Shown here: one piece after another, positions 45,220-56,229 of the stretch
Layout of the letters: every line of letters begins with the position of its first letter
Position numbering within the stretch: position 1 is the stretch's first letter
From: Parafilimonas terrae
GTDB taxonomy: Bacteria > Bacteroidota > Bacteroidia > Chitinophagales > Chitinophagaceae
Length of the DNA stretch: 64,000 nucleotides
Assembly: GCF_900115755.1 (NCBI RefSeq)
Contig: NZ_FOXQ01000014.1
Coordinates: 83,000-146,999 of the forward strand
Direction of reading: 5' to 3'
Program-made: the position numbers and the translations under genes
The notes under the pieces: model-generated
The model's database searches: none
What the model was told of the DNA's origin: nothing
What the model saw: only the letters and a program-made list of their open reading frames with translations

Positions 45220-45386
45220 TTATATACATCATTAAAGTGTTTATAATAATACAGGCCTGTATTTTGCAGTTCTGAAATTTATGCAGAAATTGTTTGCACA
45301 GTATTTAACTTTTAAACCTGCCGGTAAAAACGGTATCAAAATAAAACTGTTGTTATAATAATTTAAGACCATTAAAATTCAGGTGT

Positions 45387-46103
45387 ATGAAATCGTTATC
45401 AGAAACATGGTTTGCAGACGGGTACATAGATTTTGAATTGAAAAAATACACGCTGCTCGCTTATTTACAGGAAGTAAATAAATATTTTGATGAGCATAAA
45501 TTATACCCGCAACTGGCAGATGTAATATTTCATTATAACAATCTTGTTTCCTTCAGGAAAAACAAAAAGTTTTTGCAGGAGCACTTTCCCAAAAAGCTTA
45601 CGGGGATTCAAATTCAGAAGCTGCAGTTATTGTATGAACAAATGATGGAAGACGATGATGTAATGCAGCAACTTGAAGAAATAATTTTTTATGCAGCACG
45701 TGAAATGCAGGCAACTATCAGCAACGGTACAGAATTGTATGAAATGATAGAAGATAAACTGAAAATATCACCGGTTGGCATTATTCCGCTGGAACAACAT
45801 GAAGGTTATTTTTTTCTAAGCAATAAATTATCAGCTACGAGAGTGTATCAATATCGTTTAAGCATTTATGAAAAACATGATGAAAAATTCCGAAGCATCC
45901 GCACAGAATTTATCAATACATGGTACCGCAGTTTTGTAAATACATTCGAACATATAAAAACTGAGTTGGTGCGGAACCGTTCACAACTGCCCAACCCTGC
46001 GGTTTATGTTATTGAAGCTGATATTAATTTACCCGTTGAAGAAACGCTATTGCCAATTGCAAAGAGATGTTTGGTAAGATATATTTCAAAGTCCCGCCAT
46101 TAA
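45387..46103 (+). CDS. Conserved hypothetical protein, Bacteroidota type
   Basis: Soluble, mostly helical protein of 238 residues, beginning MKSLSETWFADGYIDFELKK and containing LYEMIEDKLKISPVGIIPLE, RVYQYRLSIYEKHDEKFR and PVEETLLPIAKR. I believe this is a conserved family in Bacteroidota, but I know no function for it. No signal peptide or membrane segment. Convergent with pgk across a shared bidirectional terminator. Confidence 0.7.
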   Translation: MKSLSETWFADGYIDFELKKYTLLAYLQEVNKYFDEHKLYPQLADVIFHYNNLVSFRKNKKFLQEHFPKKLTGIQIQKLQLLYEQMMEDDDVMQQLEEIIFYAAREMQATISNGTELYEMIEDKLKISPVGIIPLEQHEGYFFLSNKLSATRVYQYRLSIYEKHDEKFRSIRTEFINTWYRSFVNTFEHIKTELVRNRSQLPNPAVYVIEADINLPVEETLLPIAKRCLVRYISKSRH

Positions 46104-46150
46104 AGGAAGTTAAGGCTTAAAAACAACATTTAAACCTTCGGTAATACATA

Positions 46151-46183
46151 TAAAAGAGGCTTGCAAAATGCAAGCCTCTTTTA
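46151..46183. terminator. Bidirectional terminator between 45387 gene and pgk
   Basis: TAAAAGAGGCTTGCA (46151-46165) and TGCAAGCCTCTTTTA (46169-46183) form a perfect 15-bp stem with a 3-base loop. A/T-rich flanks give U-runs in both directions. Confidence 0.85.
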
Positions 46184-46201
46184 TATAATTCAAATCGAAA
46201 A

Positions 46202-47401
46202 TTATTCATTAATGGCAGCAATACCCGGCAACGTTTTGCCTTCAAAAAATTCAAGCATCGCACCGCCACCGGTGGATACATAGCTTACCTTATCTGCAAA
46301 ACCAAACTGGTTTACAGCAGCCACGCTATCGCCGCCGCCCACCAAAGAAAAAGCGCCGTTTTCGGTGGCTTTAACAACAGCTTCTGCAATTGTTTTGGTG
46401 CCATGCTGAAAACACTCCATTTCAAACACACCCATCGGGCCATTCCATAAAATGGTTTTTGCGTTAAGAATAACTTTTGTAAACATATCGCAGGCCATTG
46501 AACCAATATCCAGGCCCATCCATCCATCAGGAATATCAGTGCTTACAGATGAAGATATATCAGCATCATTGGCAAACTTATCAGCAATAATGGAATCGCT
46601 TGGCAAGTGAATGCATACATTTTTTTCTGCCGCCTTCGCCATTATTTCTTTAGCTGTACCAAGACGGTCTTCTTCACACAAAGAAGCCCCTATTTTTCCC
46701 CCTTCCGCCTTAAAGAATGTATAAGCCATGCCGCCGCCAATTATTATATCATTAGCCTTTTCCAAAAGGTTTTCAAGAATTAAAATTTTATCGCTCACTT
46801 TAGCGCCTCCAATAATGGCTACAAACGGTTTTTCAGAGCTATGCAACACCTTCTCAGCCGAAGCAACTTCGCTTTCCATCAGCAAACCAAACATGCGTCT
46901 TTCTTTCGGGAAGAATTTTGCAATTACAGCAGTTGAAGCATGTGCACGGTGCGCTGTTCCAAAGGCATCATTCACATATACATCGCCCAGCTTTGAAAGC
47001 TTTTCTGCAAAAGCTTCATCTCCTTTTTCTTCCTGCTTATAAAAGCGAAGGTTTTCAAGCAGCAGCACATCGCCGGGTTTTAATGCAGCCGCTTTTTGTT
47101 GTGCATCTTCACCAATACAATCATCGGCAAATTGAATTTGTTTCCCATCAAGCAATTCGCTTAAATGGCTTACAAGATGTTTTAAGGAAAACTTATCTTC
47201 CGGGCCTTCTTTTGGCCTGCCGAGATGGCTCATTAAAATCACGCTGCCGCCGTCGTTCAATATTTTTTTGATGGTAGGAATGGCAGCTCTCATTCTTGTA
47301 TCGTCTTTTATTTCCAGCGTTTGTTTGTCAAGCGGAACATTAAAGTCAACGCGGATTAGTGCGCGCTGATCTGCAAAATTGTAATCAGAAAATTTGCTCA
47401 T
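46202..47401 (-). CDS. pgk: Phosphoglycerate kinase
   Basis: Glycolytic enzyme of 399 residues that transfers phosphate from 1,3-bisphosphoglycerate to ADP. N-domain substrate motifs: [18 protein letters not shown] and [10 protein letters not shown]-domain nucleotide motifs: [24 protein letters not shown] and the glycine-rich [16 protein letters not shown]. Full length for the family; no oddities. Monocistronic, with its own bidirectional terminator. Confidence 0.98.
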   Translation of the reverse strand: MSKFSDYNFADQRALIRVDFNVPLDKQTLEIKDDTRMRAAIPTIKKILNDGGSVILMSHLGRPKEGPEDKFSLKHLVSHLSELLDGKQIQFADDCIGEDAQQKAAALKPGDVLLLENLRFYKQEEKGDEAFAEKLSKLGDVYVNDAFGTAHRAHASTAVIAKFFPKERRMFGLLMESEVASAEKVLHSSEKPFVAIIGGAKVSDKILILENLLEKANDIIIGGGMAYTFFKAEGGKIGASLCEEDRLGTAKEIMAKAAEKNVCIHLPSDSIIADKFANDADISSSVSTDIPDGWMGLDIGSMACDMFTKVILNAKTILWNGPMGVFEMECFQHGTKTIAEAVVKATENGAFSLVGGGDSVAAVNQFGFADKVSYVSTGGGAMLEFFEGKTLPGIAAINE

Positions 47402-47643
47402 TGTTGTTGTAATTATTATTATAAAGCAATGCGGCGAAAATACTTAAGAAATACCAGCAATAAACAAGCCACCCATAATTAATACGCCTGTTCAAAAGTT
47501 TACACATTTACGGGCTCACAGGCTGATGCCACCAAATTCTATCTTCTTACATTTCAACTTATCAGCTATTCAACCAATCAACTGATATTTATACGCCTTT
47601 TAAGAATTTTTTTACAACCCGATACTTTTATATTCGCATCAGC

Positions 47644-48720
47644 ATGCAATGGATACAAAACAAAAAATGGTGGTTCAGGCCCTTAATATTATTACTCGTT
47701 GTTATATTGTTGCATGTGCTTGCATTGTGGCCCTGGTTTATTGAAAATGTTTACAGCGCTTATATCTACCCGCCCATTGCATATATATTAAGGTTACTTA
47801 CCGGCTGGATCCCTTTCAGTATTGGCGATGTATTATACGGGCTTGCCATTATCTGGGTTATTGCAAAAACAATTAAGTTTTTTAAACACAAGCCAACATG
47901 GAAAAGATTTGCCCTTGCCATTCGCAGTTTCACGGTTAAGTGTTTATGGATGTATATTATTTTTTTACTGTTATGGGCGCTCAATTATTATCGCTATGGC
48001 ATTGGATATAAAATGCACCTTTTTCCCGACAGGTATAATACCGAAGATTTAAGAATTGTTACAGCACAGATAAGAGAAGAATTAAATGCAAACAGGAAAC
48101 TGATGGACAGCCTGCATTTAAATTACGGTGACAGTAAAAACATTTTTAAGCAAGCGGCTGGTTTATACGATGTGGCAAAAACAACCTATCCTTATTTGAA
48201 TTACCCAAATCATTCCGTTAAAAAAATGCTTGCGGGCGATATAGGCAGCTATGGCGGGTTTCTTGGTTATTACAATCCTTTTACGGGCGAAGCACAGGTA
48301 AATGCAAAAATGCCAACGTTTATCATACCATTTACAACCTGCCACGAAATTGGCCACCAGCTTGGCTTTGCCAGCGAAAGCGAAGCGAGTTTTGCAGGCT
48401 TTTTAGCAGTTAAATCGGGCAATTTGCCGCAGTTTAATTACTCTGCTTATTTTGATATGTTTTTGTATGCCAACAGCGAATTATTCAGCCGGGATTCTGT
48501 TGCAGCGAAACAAAATGTACAGCAGCTCGATACACTGGTAAAAAAAGATTTGAATGAATACAAACAATATTTAAAGGATTACCGTAACCCGCTTGAGCCG
48601 CTGCTTACAAAACTTTATGGCAATTATTTAAAAGCGCATAATCAGCCAAAAGGCATTGAGAGTTATGATGAGGTGGTTGCCTGGCTTATTGCTTATTATA
48701 AAAAGTATGGAAGTTTATAA
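47644..48720 (+). CDS. DUF3810 membrane protein with HExxH motif
   Basis: Membrane protein of 358 residues with three N-terminal helices (about 12-31, 50-78 and 100-116), then a soluble domain. TTCHEIGHQLGFASESEASF contains HEIGH (His234, Glu235, His238), followed by E-S-E-A, a zinc-metalloprotease-like site that fits DUF3810. Proteolysis has not been shown for this family as far as I know. ATG start at 47644; monocistronic. Confidence 0.85.
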   Translation: MQWIQNKKWWFRPLILLLVVILLHVLALWPWFIENVYSAYIYPPIAYILRLLTGWIPFSIGDVLYGLAIIWVIAKTIKFFKHKPTWKRFALAIRSFTVKCLWMYIIFLLLWALNYYRYGIGYKMHLFPDRYNTEDLRIVTAQIREELNANRKLMDSLHLNYGDSKNIFKQAAGLYDVAKTTYPYLNYPNHSVKKMLAGDIGSYGGFLGYYNPFTGEAQVNAKMPTFIIPFTTCHEIGHQLGFASESEASFAGFLAVKSGNLPQFNYSAYFDMFLYANSELFSRDSVAAKQNVQQLDTLVKKDLNEYKQYLKDYRNPLEPLLTKLYGNYLKAHNQPKGIESYDEVVAWLIAYYKKYGSL

Positions 48721-48769
48721 CACCGCTCCTGTAAGTTTTCTCTTTCGATTTAAAACCAAACCAATTTAT

Positions 48770-49039
48770 TTAAGGGAAATACTTATAAATTTCTTTTCGG
48801 TGCAGTACACGTTTTAATTCAATCCTGTTTTCCAATCTGTATATTCCCATTCTGTAATCACCAAATCTTATTTTGTAAAAATTCTTATGTCCCTTCATTT
48901 TTTCTGCAAAGTCGATTTCTTCCAATGAACTTACAAGCTGCAATTCTTCAAAAATAAAATGCTCTATCTCTTTCCTTCGTTTAACAGGAAAAACTTTAGC
49001 CAGATCTTTAAGGAATGTTTTGGTAAAAACAACCTCCAC
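48770..49039 (-). CDS. RelE/ParE-superfamily toxin
   Basis: Toxin-like protein of 89 residues. VVFTKTFLKDLAKV at the N-terminus, FAEKMKGHKNFYKIRFGDYRMGIYR in the centre and ELKRVLHRKEIYKYFP at the end match the RelE/ParE fold (helix pair plus four-strand sheet with basic residues). RelE-type members cut mRNA on the ribosome; ParE-type inhibit gyrase. Which one applies is not decided by sequence alone, but the RVLHRKEIYKYFP end is RelE-like. Preceded by its antitoxin with one base between. Confidence 0.8.
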   Translation of the reverse strand: MEVVFTKTFLKDLAKVFPVKRRKEIEHFIFEELQLVSSLEEIDFAEKMKGHKNFYKIRFGDYRMGIYRLENRIELKRVLHRKEIYKYFP

Positions 49040-49040
49040 A

Positions 49041-49241
49041 CTATTTCTTTTTCAGTTTTTTATAGTATGCTTTTGCTTCATTCAATGTAAGCTTCTCCTC
49101 AGTATCTGTTTCTTTCATGTATTGGGCTAAGGCGTAATCTTCAAGCACTTCTTCAAGACGTTTAAAAACTTTTATGTCTAACTGAACAGCAATAGGTTCT
49201 TGTTCTTTGTTAATGATATATTTTTCATTAAGGTCTAACAT
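49041..49241 (-). CDS. Antitoxin of the RelE/ParE-type pair
   Basis: Protein of 66 residues: a short beta-strand start (LDLNEKYIINKEQEPIAVQLDIKVF) then charged helices ending AKAYYKKLKKK. The small size, charge pattern and position directly upstream of the toxin gene identify it as the antitoxin. It probably binds DNA through its N-terminus and neutralises the toxin with the C-terminal helix. Low homology expected, so the family name is uncertain. Confidence 0.75.
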   Translation of the reverse strand: MLDLNEKYIINKEQEPIAVQLDIKVFKRLEEVLEDYALAQYMKETDTEEKLTLNEAKAYYKKLKKK

Positions 49242-49313
49242 AAATTAAAAGTATAAATATTTTTTCGCATAAAAAACGCTGCCCTTTGCAGTATGAGGTA
49301 ATTTGATTCAGGA

Positions 49314-50441
49314 TTACACCCGCACATAAATCTTTTTCTTATCCAAAACATAACCAATCAGCCAGCAATACAACATATAGCATATCGCAAATAACAATGC
49401 CCCGGTATAAGCCCCGCTATAAGCAAAAATGTTATGGTAAATCCATCTGTATAAATTCGTATCTCCAACCGGAATCATATACAGGATTATAACAGACAAT
49501 TCTGAAAGCATGTAAATAAACAATGGGTTCTTTCCAAACACCTCAAAGAAATAAACGCCTGTTCTTTTATTTAAGAAATCAACATAATACATGATGCAGG
49601 CAAGCAGCATACAATCAAGCCCAACCGTATGCAAAACAAAACTGCTTGTCCATATTTTTTTGTTGATGGGGAAACCATAGTTCCACCAAAAAGCAACTAT
49701 TAAAATAATAAAACCGGCCATCAATAATTTGGCAAGGCCCTCGTAAGTTTTGCCATGTTGTTGCACATATTTACCAACAATATATCCGCCCACTACATTA
49801 CCAATGGAAGGCAATGTACTCAGGAAACCTTCGGGATCGAACGGAAAGCCTTCTCCCCTGTACAAATGATGTTCGCCAACAAGCCAGGTATCCAAACGCA
49901 ACACTGCGTTGGTATGCACGTCAAGCGGATCGGCGCCCGTGCCGAAATAAACCATCACGGGCCAGTATAAAAGAAGTATAAGTGCAGAGATGATAACCGT
50001 GGTTCTTGTTCCTAAAAAATACAACATTAATGATGCGAAGCAATAAGCCAGTGCAATGCGCTGCAGCACGCCAAATATTCTCGTGTTGGCAATAGGTGAT
50101 AATATAAGATGATGCTGATCGTTGTATTCAAAAAAAGGAAACCAGTATAACAAATAGCCGCATAAAAAAATGATGAGAGTGCGCTTAAAAATTTTGCCCA
50201 GCACCGCGCCGGTACGCATTTCGCTCCAGCGGCGCATAACAAAACTCATGGCATTGCCCACTGCAAACATGAAAGAAGGAAACACAAAGTCTGTGGGCGT
50301 GAAGCCGTTCCAGTGCGCATGTTTAAGCGGTGCAAAAGTGGTGGCGCCATTGCCCGATGTGTTTACAATAATCATAAGGCAAATGGTCATGCCCCTGAAA
50401 ACATCCAGCGCAAGGAAACGCTGTTTCGCAATTGATTGCAT
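49314..50441 (-). CDS. HGSNAT-like multi-pass acyltransferase (DUF5009/DUF1624 type)
   Basis: Integral membrane protein of 375 residues with about ten helices. RFLALDVFRGMTICLMIIVN TSGNG, HAHWNGFTPTDFVFPSFMFAVGNAMS and RIFGVLQRIALAYC are hallmarks of the heparan-alpha-glucosaminide acetyltransferase-like family. The histidine in HAHWNG is the likely acetyl carrier. It may acetylate amino sugars across the inner membrane. Standalone gene. Confidence 0.88.
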   Translation of the reverse strand: MQSIAKQRFLALDVFRGMTICLMIIVNTSGNGATTFAPLKHAHWNGFTPTDFVFPSFMFAVGNAMSFVMRRWSEMRTGAVLGKIFKRTLIIFLCGYLLYWFPFFEYNDQHHLILSPIANTRIFGVLQRIALAYCFASLMLYFLGTRTTVIISALILLLYWPVMVYFGTGADPLDVHTNAVLRLDTWLVGEHHLYRGEGFPFDPEGFLSTLPSIGNVVGGYIVGKYVQQHGKTYEGLAKLLMAGFIILIVAFWWNYGFPINKKIWTSSFVLHTVGLDCMLLACIMYYVDFLNKRTGVYFFEVFGKNPLFIYMLSELSVIILYMIPVGDTNLYRWIYHNIFAYSGAYTGALLFAICYMLYCWLIGYVLDKKKIYVRV

Positions 50442-50527
50442 CTAAGTAAAAATTAATAGGTAATGAATAAAGCAGCAGCAATGTTAACTGCGTTAAAGAT
50501 AGCTGTTTGAAAACATCAACCGCTATT

Positions 50528-50755
50528 TTAAAAGAATTTTTTAAAGATGTTGATAAGAATGGTAAGCACAATACTAATGATGATCATGGTAACAACAGGA
50601 AAATAAAAACGGAAGTTTTCTTTTTCAATACGAATATCACCAGGCAGTTTTCCCAGCCAGTTCAGCTTATCATAAAAGAAATAAATAAGCACGCCAATGA
50701 TCACGATTATAATGCCTGCAACAATTATCCATTTACCTGTTTGCGGATTCATCAT
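50528..50755 (-). CDS. DUF2905 small membrane protein
   Basis: Two-helix membrane protein of about 75 residues. The signature WLGKLPGDIRIEKENFRFYFPVVTMIIISI matches DUF2905 closely. Function unknown. I use the ATG at 50755 (MMNPQTGK); the ATG at 50770 would add five residues that the family lacks, and 50752 is also possible. Confidence 0.85.
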   Translation of the reverse strand: MMNPQTGKWIIVAGIIIVIIGVLIYFFYDKLNWLGKLPGDIRIEKENFRFYFPVVTMIIISIVLTILINIFKKFF

Positions 50756-50805
50756 GCAAAGTTCAGACATTCGTTTATAAATTTACTGCATACAAAGCCC
50801 GGCTT

Positions 50806-51810
50806 ATGTTCAAAAAAAAATGGTTTAAAATCCTGCTTATTGTTTTTATAATTCTTGTAATCGTTTACCAATTTGGCCCGCATCCTGCAACGCCGGTATA
50901 TTCAGCAACATTACCGGCAGTTCCTTCCAATACCGCAGCGCTTGAACATTATATTGACAGCAATGAAGCACTGCATAAAATTAAACCCGGTAATGAAGCA
51001 AGGATCGTTTGGTTTGATTCGGCCAAAACAAAAACAGAATATGCTATTGTGTACCTGCATGGTTTTTCTGCAAGCCAGGAAGAAGGCCGGCCCATTCATA
51101 CCAATATTGCAAAAGAGTTTGGCTGCAATTTGTATTTAAGCCGTTTGGCAGAGCATGGCATTGACACAACGCAGCCCATGATAAACCTCACGCCGGAAAA
51201 ATTATGGGAAAGCGCCAAACAGGCTTTGGAAATAGGCAAACAATTAGGCAGCAAAGTAATTTTAATGAGCACTTCCACCGGCGGTACGCTGGCTTTAAAA
51301 TTAGCAGCAGATTATCCAAACGATGTGTATGCGCTGGTAATGATGTCGCCCAACATTGCCATCTTCGACAGCCGCTCCTCTCTTTTAAACAATCACTGGG
51401 GATTGCAAATTGCACGCACCCTTACCGGCAGCCATTATGTAACGGCAAAAGATACAAGCGCTGTTTATAAGCAATACTGGTACCAGCAATATCCTTTGGA
51501 AGCTGCAACGCAATTGCAGGAGTTGATTGAAACCACCATGAATAAATCAACTTTTGAAAAAGTGAAGCAGCCTGTATTAATGCTGTATTATTATAAAGAT
51601 GATGTGCACCAGGATAGCGTTGTAAATGTGCCCGCCATGCTGAAGATGTTTGATAAATTAGGTTCTGATAAGAAAGTAAAAACAGCGATGCCAAATGTGG
51701 GCAACCATGTAATGGGCAGTTATGTAAAATCGAAAGATTTACTGGATGTGCAACAGGCGATTGAAAAGTTTATGGAAAGGACACTGGGGATGAAGAAGAG
51801 TGGGGATTGA
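50806..51810 (+). CDS. Alpha/beta hydrolase, membrane-anchored
   Basis: Protein of 334 residues with an N-terminal membrane anchor or uncleaved signal (about 7-22). AIVYLHGFSASQEEGRPIH is the oxyanion region; the nucleophile elbow is STSTGG, with Ser in the G-x-S-x-G-like position (first Gly replaced by Ser); Asp in YKDDVHQD and His in VGNHVMGS complete the triad. Likely an esterase or lipase-like enzyme facing the periplasm. Substrate unknown. Single gene. Confidence 0.85.
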   Translation: MFKKKWFKILLIVFIILVIVYQFGPHPATPVYSATLPAVPSNTAALEHYIDSNEALHKIKPGNEARIVWFDSAKTKTEYAIVYLHGFSASQEEGRPIHTNIAKEFGCNLYLSRLAEHGIDTTQPMINLTPEKLWESAKQALEIGKQLGSKVILMSTSTGGTLALKLAADYPNDVYALVMMSPNIAIFDSRSSLLNNHWGLQIARTLTGSHYVTAKDTSAVYKQYWYQQYPLEAATQLQELIETTMNKSTFEKVKQPVLMLYYYKDDVHQDSVVNVPAMLKMFDKLGSDKKVKTAMPNVGNHVMGSYVKSKDLLDVQQAIEKFMERTLGMKKSGD

Positions 51811-51950
51811 AAACAATATTGTGCTGTTTCTTGTTGTTCTTTTGAATTATTTCGTTGGTGAAGAATACTAACGAAGGCGAAATGCTGAACACTAAGGATT
51901 TAAGGAATTAGATTAATTAATAATTTTAAGGAATTACTTATAATTTTTAA

Positions 51951-52847
51951 ATGGCAAGAAAGAAAAACACGAAAAAAAATAAGTTACCTATCATTCAAAA
52001 AAAGGTTGAATCAATAAAGGAAAATGAAAATAGTTTTAAAAGCTTTTTTAAAAAAAGTAAATTAATCATTAGTGCAATTATCCTGGTCTTAGGAGGATTA
52101 GCAAGTTGGATCACAATAAAAAGTGAGTGGTTTAAATCAGATAAAGAAAAAGCTGACGAAGAAACAATCTGGCAAGGGAACTTAAAACCACCTTTTGTAA
52201 AAAAGCCACAAGTAAAAACTGATGAAGGTCTAGATGTATATCTTGCTGAAAACTCTCCTAATTTCAATGAGATCAATAAAAAAAATCTTCTTAAAGTAAG
52301 TGGCATTCATGTTATAGACTTCCATCCAAATCAGGACATTTATGTTGAAATAGCAGATCGTGTAGTTTACTTTCCAATTAAATATTTATATAATGGGGTA
52401 GATATATTAAAAACAGCAAAAAAAGATTGCAGTAATGCTAATATTATAATGGGATTAAAAGATAACAGGCTTTATATTTCAACAGAATTTAAAAGATTAC
52501 AAAATGAAGAAACTTTAGGAACTATCGAGTTCAATCATTGGACTGTATTCAAAGAAAATGCACTGAGATATCCTTTACAAAATGACACAATGTTCGAGGT
52601 GAGAGATAAACAAAATCAAATAGTATTTTCAATTAAGTATGGAACCTTGGAAGCAGATTTCAATCATGAAGGACACCCAACTCAAGGTGCAATAATAAAA
52701 GGCTATTTTATAGGTGACACTGCAATAGCTATTATTCCTGATACTTTTTCAGAATATCAAAAAGGTCAATATTGCATATCAAAATCTGATTCAAATTGGA
52801 AGCAGAAAGCTCAAATGCTAATATCTCAAATAAGTTCGATATTTTGA
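51951..52847 (+). CDS. Hypothetical single-pass membrane protein (AT-rich)
   Basis: Protein of 298 residues with a lysine-rich cytosolic start (MARKKNTKKNKL), one transmembrane helix at about 37-57 (IISAIILVLGGLASWITI), and a 240-residue extracytoplasmic domain rich in Asp, Asn and Lys. No family recognised. Base and codon use are more AT-rich than in neighbouring genes. It lies next to a REP-transposase unit, so it may be acquired. No catalytic motif is visible. Confidence 0.6.
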   Translation: MARKKNTKKNKLPIIQKKVESIKENENSFKSFFKKSKLIISAIILVLGGLASWITIKSEWFKSDKEKADEETIWQGNLKPPFVKKPQVKTDEGLDVYLAENSPNFNEINKKNLLKVSGIHVIDFHPNQDIYVEIADRVVYFPIKYLYNGVDILKTAKKDCSNANIIMGLKDNRLYISTEFKRLQNEETLGTIEFNHWTVFKENALRYPLQNDTMFEVRDKQNQIVFSIKYGTLEADFNHEGHPTQGAIIKGYFIGDTAIAIIPDTFSEYQKGQYCISKSDSNWKQKAQMLISQISSIF

Positions 52848-52940
52848 ATTCCCCCATCTGGCGCAAGGTACTGTCTGTAATTCCAAATAATTTTAAGTGT
52901 TATTTTTGCAAAAGCCGAGAGGATGCAAACGACGATACTC

Positions 52941-52993
52941 CGCCCTTGTTGGTGTTGTCACCAACAAGGGATTTAATAAACGAAGCCATCATC
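52941..52993. repeat. REP-like palindrome with 53-bp direct repeat, copy 1
   Basis: CCCTTGTTGGTG (52943-52954), loop TTGT, CACCAACAAGGG (52959-52970): perfect 12-bp hairpin. The full 53 bases, through ATTTAATAAACGAAGCCATC, recur at 53147-53199 with one change (C to T). Confidence 0.9.
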
Positions 52994-53146
52994 ATTCGAG
53001 AAAGCAATAATTAGAAAGATGTTTATATACATTTATATAAATGCTTTCAAAATGACAATCCAGGAAATAAAAGATAAACTCGTAAAAAAAGCCGTTGTGT
53101 TTTCTACAGGAGGTTTCAGACCTGCAAATTCAGAAAATGAAAGCTT

Positions 53147-53199
53147 CGCCCTTGTTGGTGTTGTCACCAACAAGGGATTTAATAAATGAAGCCATCATC
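53147..53199. repeat. REP-like palindrome with 53-bp direct repeat, copy 2
   Basis: Same hairpin as copy 1 (stem arms 53149-53160 and 53165-53176) with the same right-hand flank, just upstream of the transposase gene and in the same orientation as copy 1. Confidence 0.9.
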
Positions 53200-53204
53200 T
53201 CGAA

Positions 53205-53228
53205 TTTGTTGGTCAGAAGACCAACAAA
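53205..53228. repeat. Variant REP-like palindrome
   Basis: TTTGTTGGTC (53205-53214), loop AGAA, GACCAACAAA (53219-53228). Shares the TTGTTGGT core with the other palindromes but has a different loop. It lies 55 bases before the transposase start. Confidence 0.8.
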
Positions 53229-53283
53229 GGCATCCGTTCCAGTTAAACGGCAAAAACTTCGCTTAGATTTGTACCTTCCACAA

Positions 53284-53808
53284 ATGAAATACAATTCAGC
53301 CTATCACCCCCAATTCATCACCGCAACCATTTTAGAATGGAAGCATTTATTACAGGATGATGCATTTAAAAATATTATCATCAGCAGCCTGCAATTTTTA
53401 CATAAAGAAGGCAGCATTGTTATTTACGCATTTGTTATTATGCCCAACCATATTCACATGATATGGCAAATACAGGATGGCTATGTACAGGATAAAATAC
53501 AGCAACGTTTTTTAAAATTTACAGCACAGCAAATGAAGTTCAGAATGATGGATGAAAGAAATAAAATGCTGAATGATTTTTTAGTAAAAGCTAAAGACAG
53601 AACCTACCAAATATGGGAACGCAATTCATTAAGCATTGACCTGTGGACTGAAAAAGTTTTTCTTCAAAAGCTGAATTATATTCATGATAATCCCTGCAAA
53701 CATCCCTGGTACCTGGCACAATATCCGGAAGAATATAAATATTCATCGGCTAAATTCTATTATTCAGGAATTGATGATTTTGGTTTTTTATCACATTATC
53801 GTGGATGA
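53284..53808 (+). CDS. REP-associated tyrosine transposase (RAYT)
   Basis: Single-strand-specific transposase of 174 residues, Y1_Tnp type. The HUH motif is NHIHMIWQ (His56, His58), and the catalytic tyrosine is probably Tyr132 in NYIHDNPCKHPWYLAQYPEE YKYSSAKFYYSG, the usual YIHxNP...PE(D/E)Y..SSA pattern. I start at MKYNSAYHPQ (53284); the longer frame only translates the upstream repeat. RAYT proteins are domesticated and bind REP palindromes; here palindromes flank the gene on both sides, in inverted orientation relative to each other. Confidence 0.9.
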   Translation: MKYNSAYHPQFITATILEWKHLLQDDAFKNIIISSLQFLHKEGSIVIYAFVIMPNHIHMIWQIQDGYVQDKIQQRFLKFTAQQMKFRMMDERNKMLNDFLVKAKDRTYQIWERNSLSIDLWTEKVFLQKLNYIHDNPCKHPWYLAQYPEEYKYSSAKFYYSGIDDFGFLSHYRG

Positions 53809-53809
53809 A

Positions 53810-53837
53810 CCTTTGTTGGTGACAACACCAACAAAGG
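53810..53837. repeat. REP-like palindrome downstream of the transposase, inverted
   Basis: CCTTTGTTGGTG (53810-53821), loop ACAA, CACCAACAAAGG (53826-53837). The loop is the complement of the TTGT in copies 1 and 2, so this copy is inverted relative to them. It begins 2 bases after the stop codon. Confidence 0.9.
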
Positions 53838-53861
53838 CGCGGAATTGAAGTATTTAAAAAT

Positions 53862-54182
53862 CTATCTTCCGCCTGTCCAACAGGCTATTGTAATAGCTAA
53901 TGCAATGTGCGTAAATAGAATAAGATAAATAACTTCTTTGTATTTTTCAGAACGCTTAAAGGCATCTAATATAAATCCGTAAATAGGATATTGAAGTATT
54001 GCCATTACAATAAATGGCGCTGTAATTTGACCAACTAACGGAAGACTAATTAAGCAAAAAGGAAATAAAAATATTGCGGGCGCATAACTTCCATGCCCTG
54101 CGCCTGCAAAGAATATTGCGATAACCAATAATGGAATGGTAAGCAAAGAAAATAAAATAGCCCACTTGTACTTTCGTCTCAT
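53862..54182 (-). CDS. Small membrane protein after gyrB
   Basis: Protein of 106 residues with three hydrophobic helices: about 5-23 (WAILFSLLTIPLLVIAIFF), 35-67, and 82-101. No family recognised. I start at the ATG at 54182 (MRRKYK) rather than 54197. It begins 18 bases after gyrB on the same strand, so it is probably co-transcribed; there is no functional link to gyrase known to me. Confidence 0.6.
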   Translation of the reverse strand: MRRKYKWAILFSLLTIPLLVIAIFFAGAGHGSYAPAIFLFPFCLISLPLVGQITAPFIVMAILQYPIYGFILDAFKRSEKYKEVIYLILFTHIALAITIACWTGGR

Positions 54183-54200
54183 ATAAATACAGAGCATTTC

Positions 54201-56213
<2,013 letters not shown>

Positions 56214-56221
56214 TTAGCGTG

Positions 56222-56229
56222 CAAATTTA
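56222..56229 (-). promoter_or_regulatory. Candidate gyrB -7 box
   Basis: On the minus strand TAAATTTG fits TAnnTTTG, with a TTG about 21 bases further upstream (in AATTGGG). This predicts a leader of roughly 40 bases. Confidence 0.5.

Noticed and set aside
52796..53014. 72-codon open frame spanning the first REP-like repeat
   Set aside because: It overlaps the end of the gene at 51951 and owes its length to the stop-free repeat; not protein-like.
53095..53283. Upstream extension of the transposase frame
   Set aside because: It translates the 53-bp repeat and the variant palindrome; Y1 transposases start about where MKYNSAYHPQ begins.
53862..54197. Longer start at 54197 for the membrane protein after gyrB
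   Set aside because: MRRKYK at 54182 gives a normal positively charged start before the first helix.
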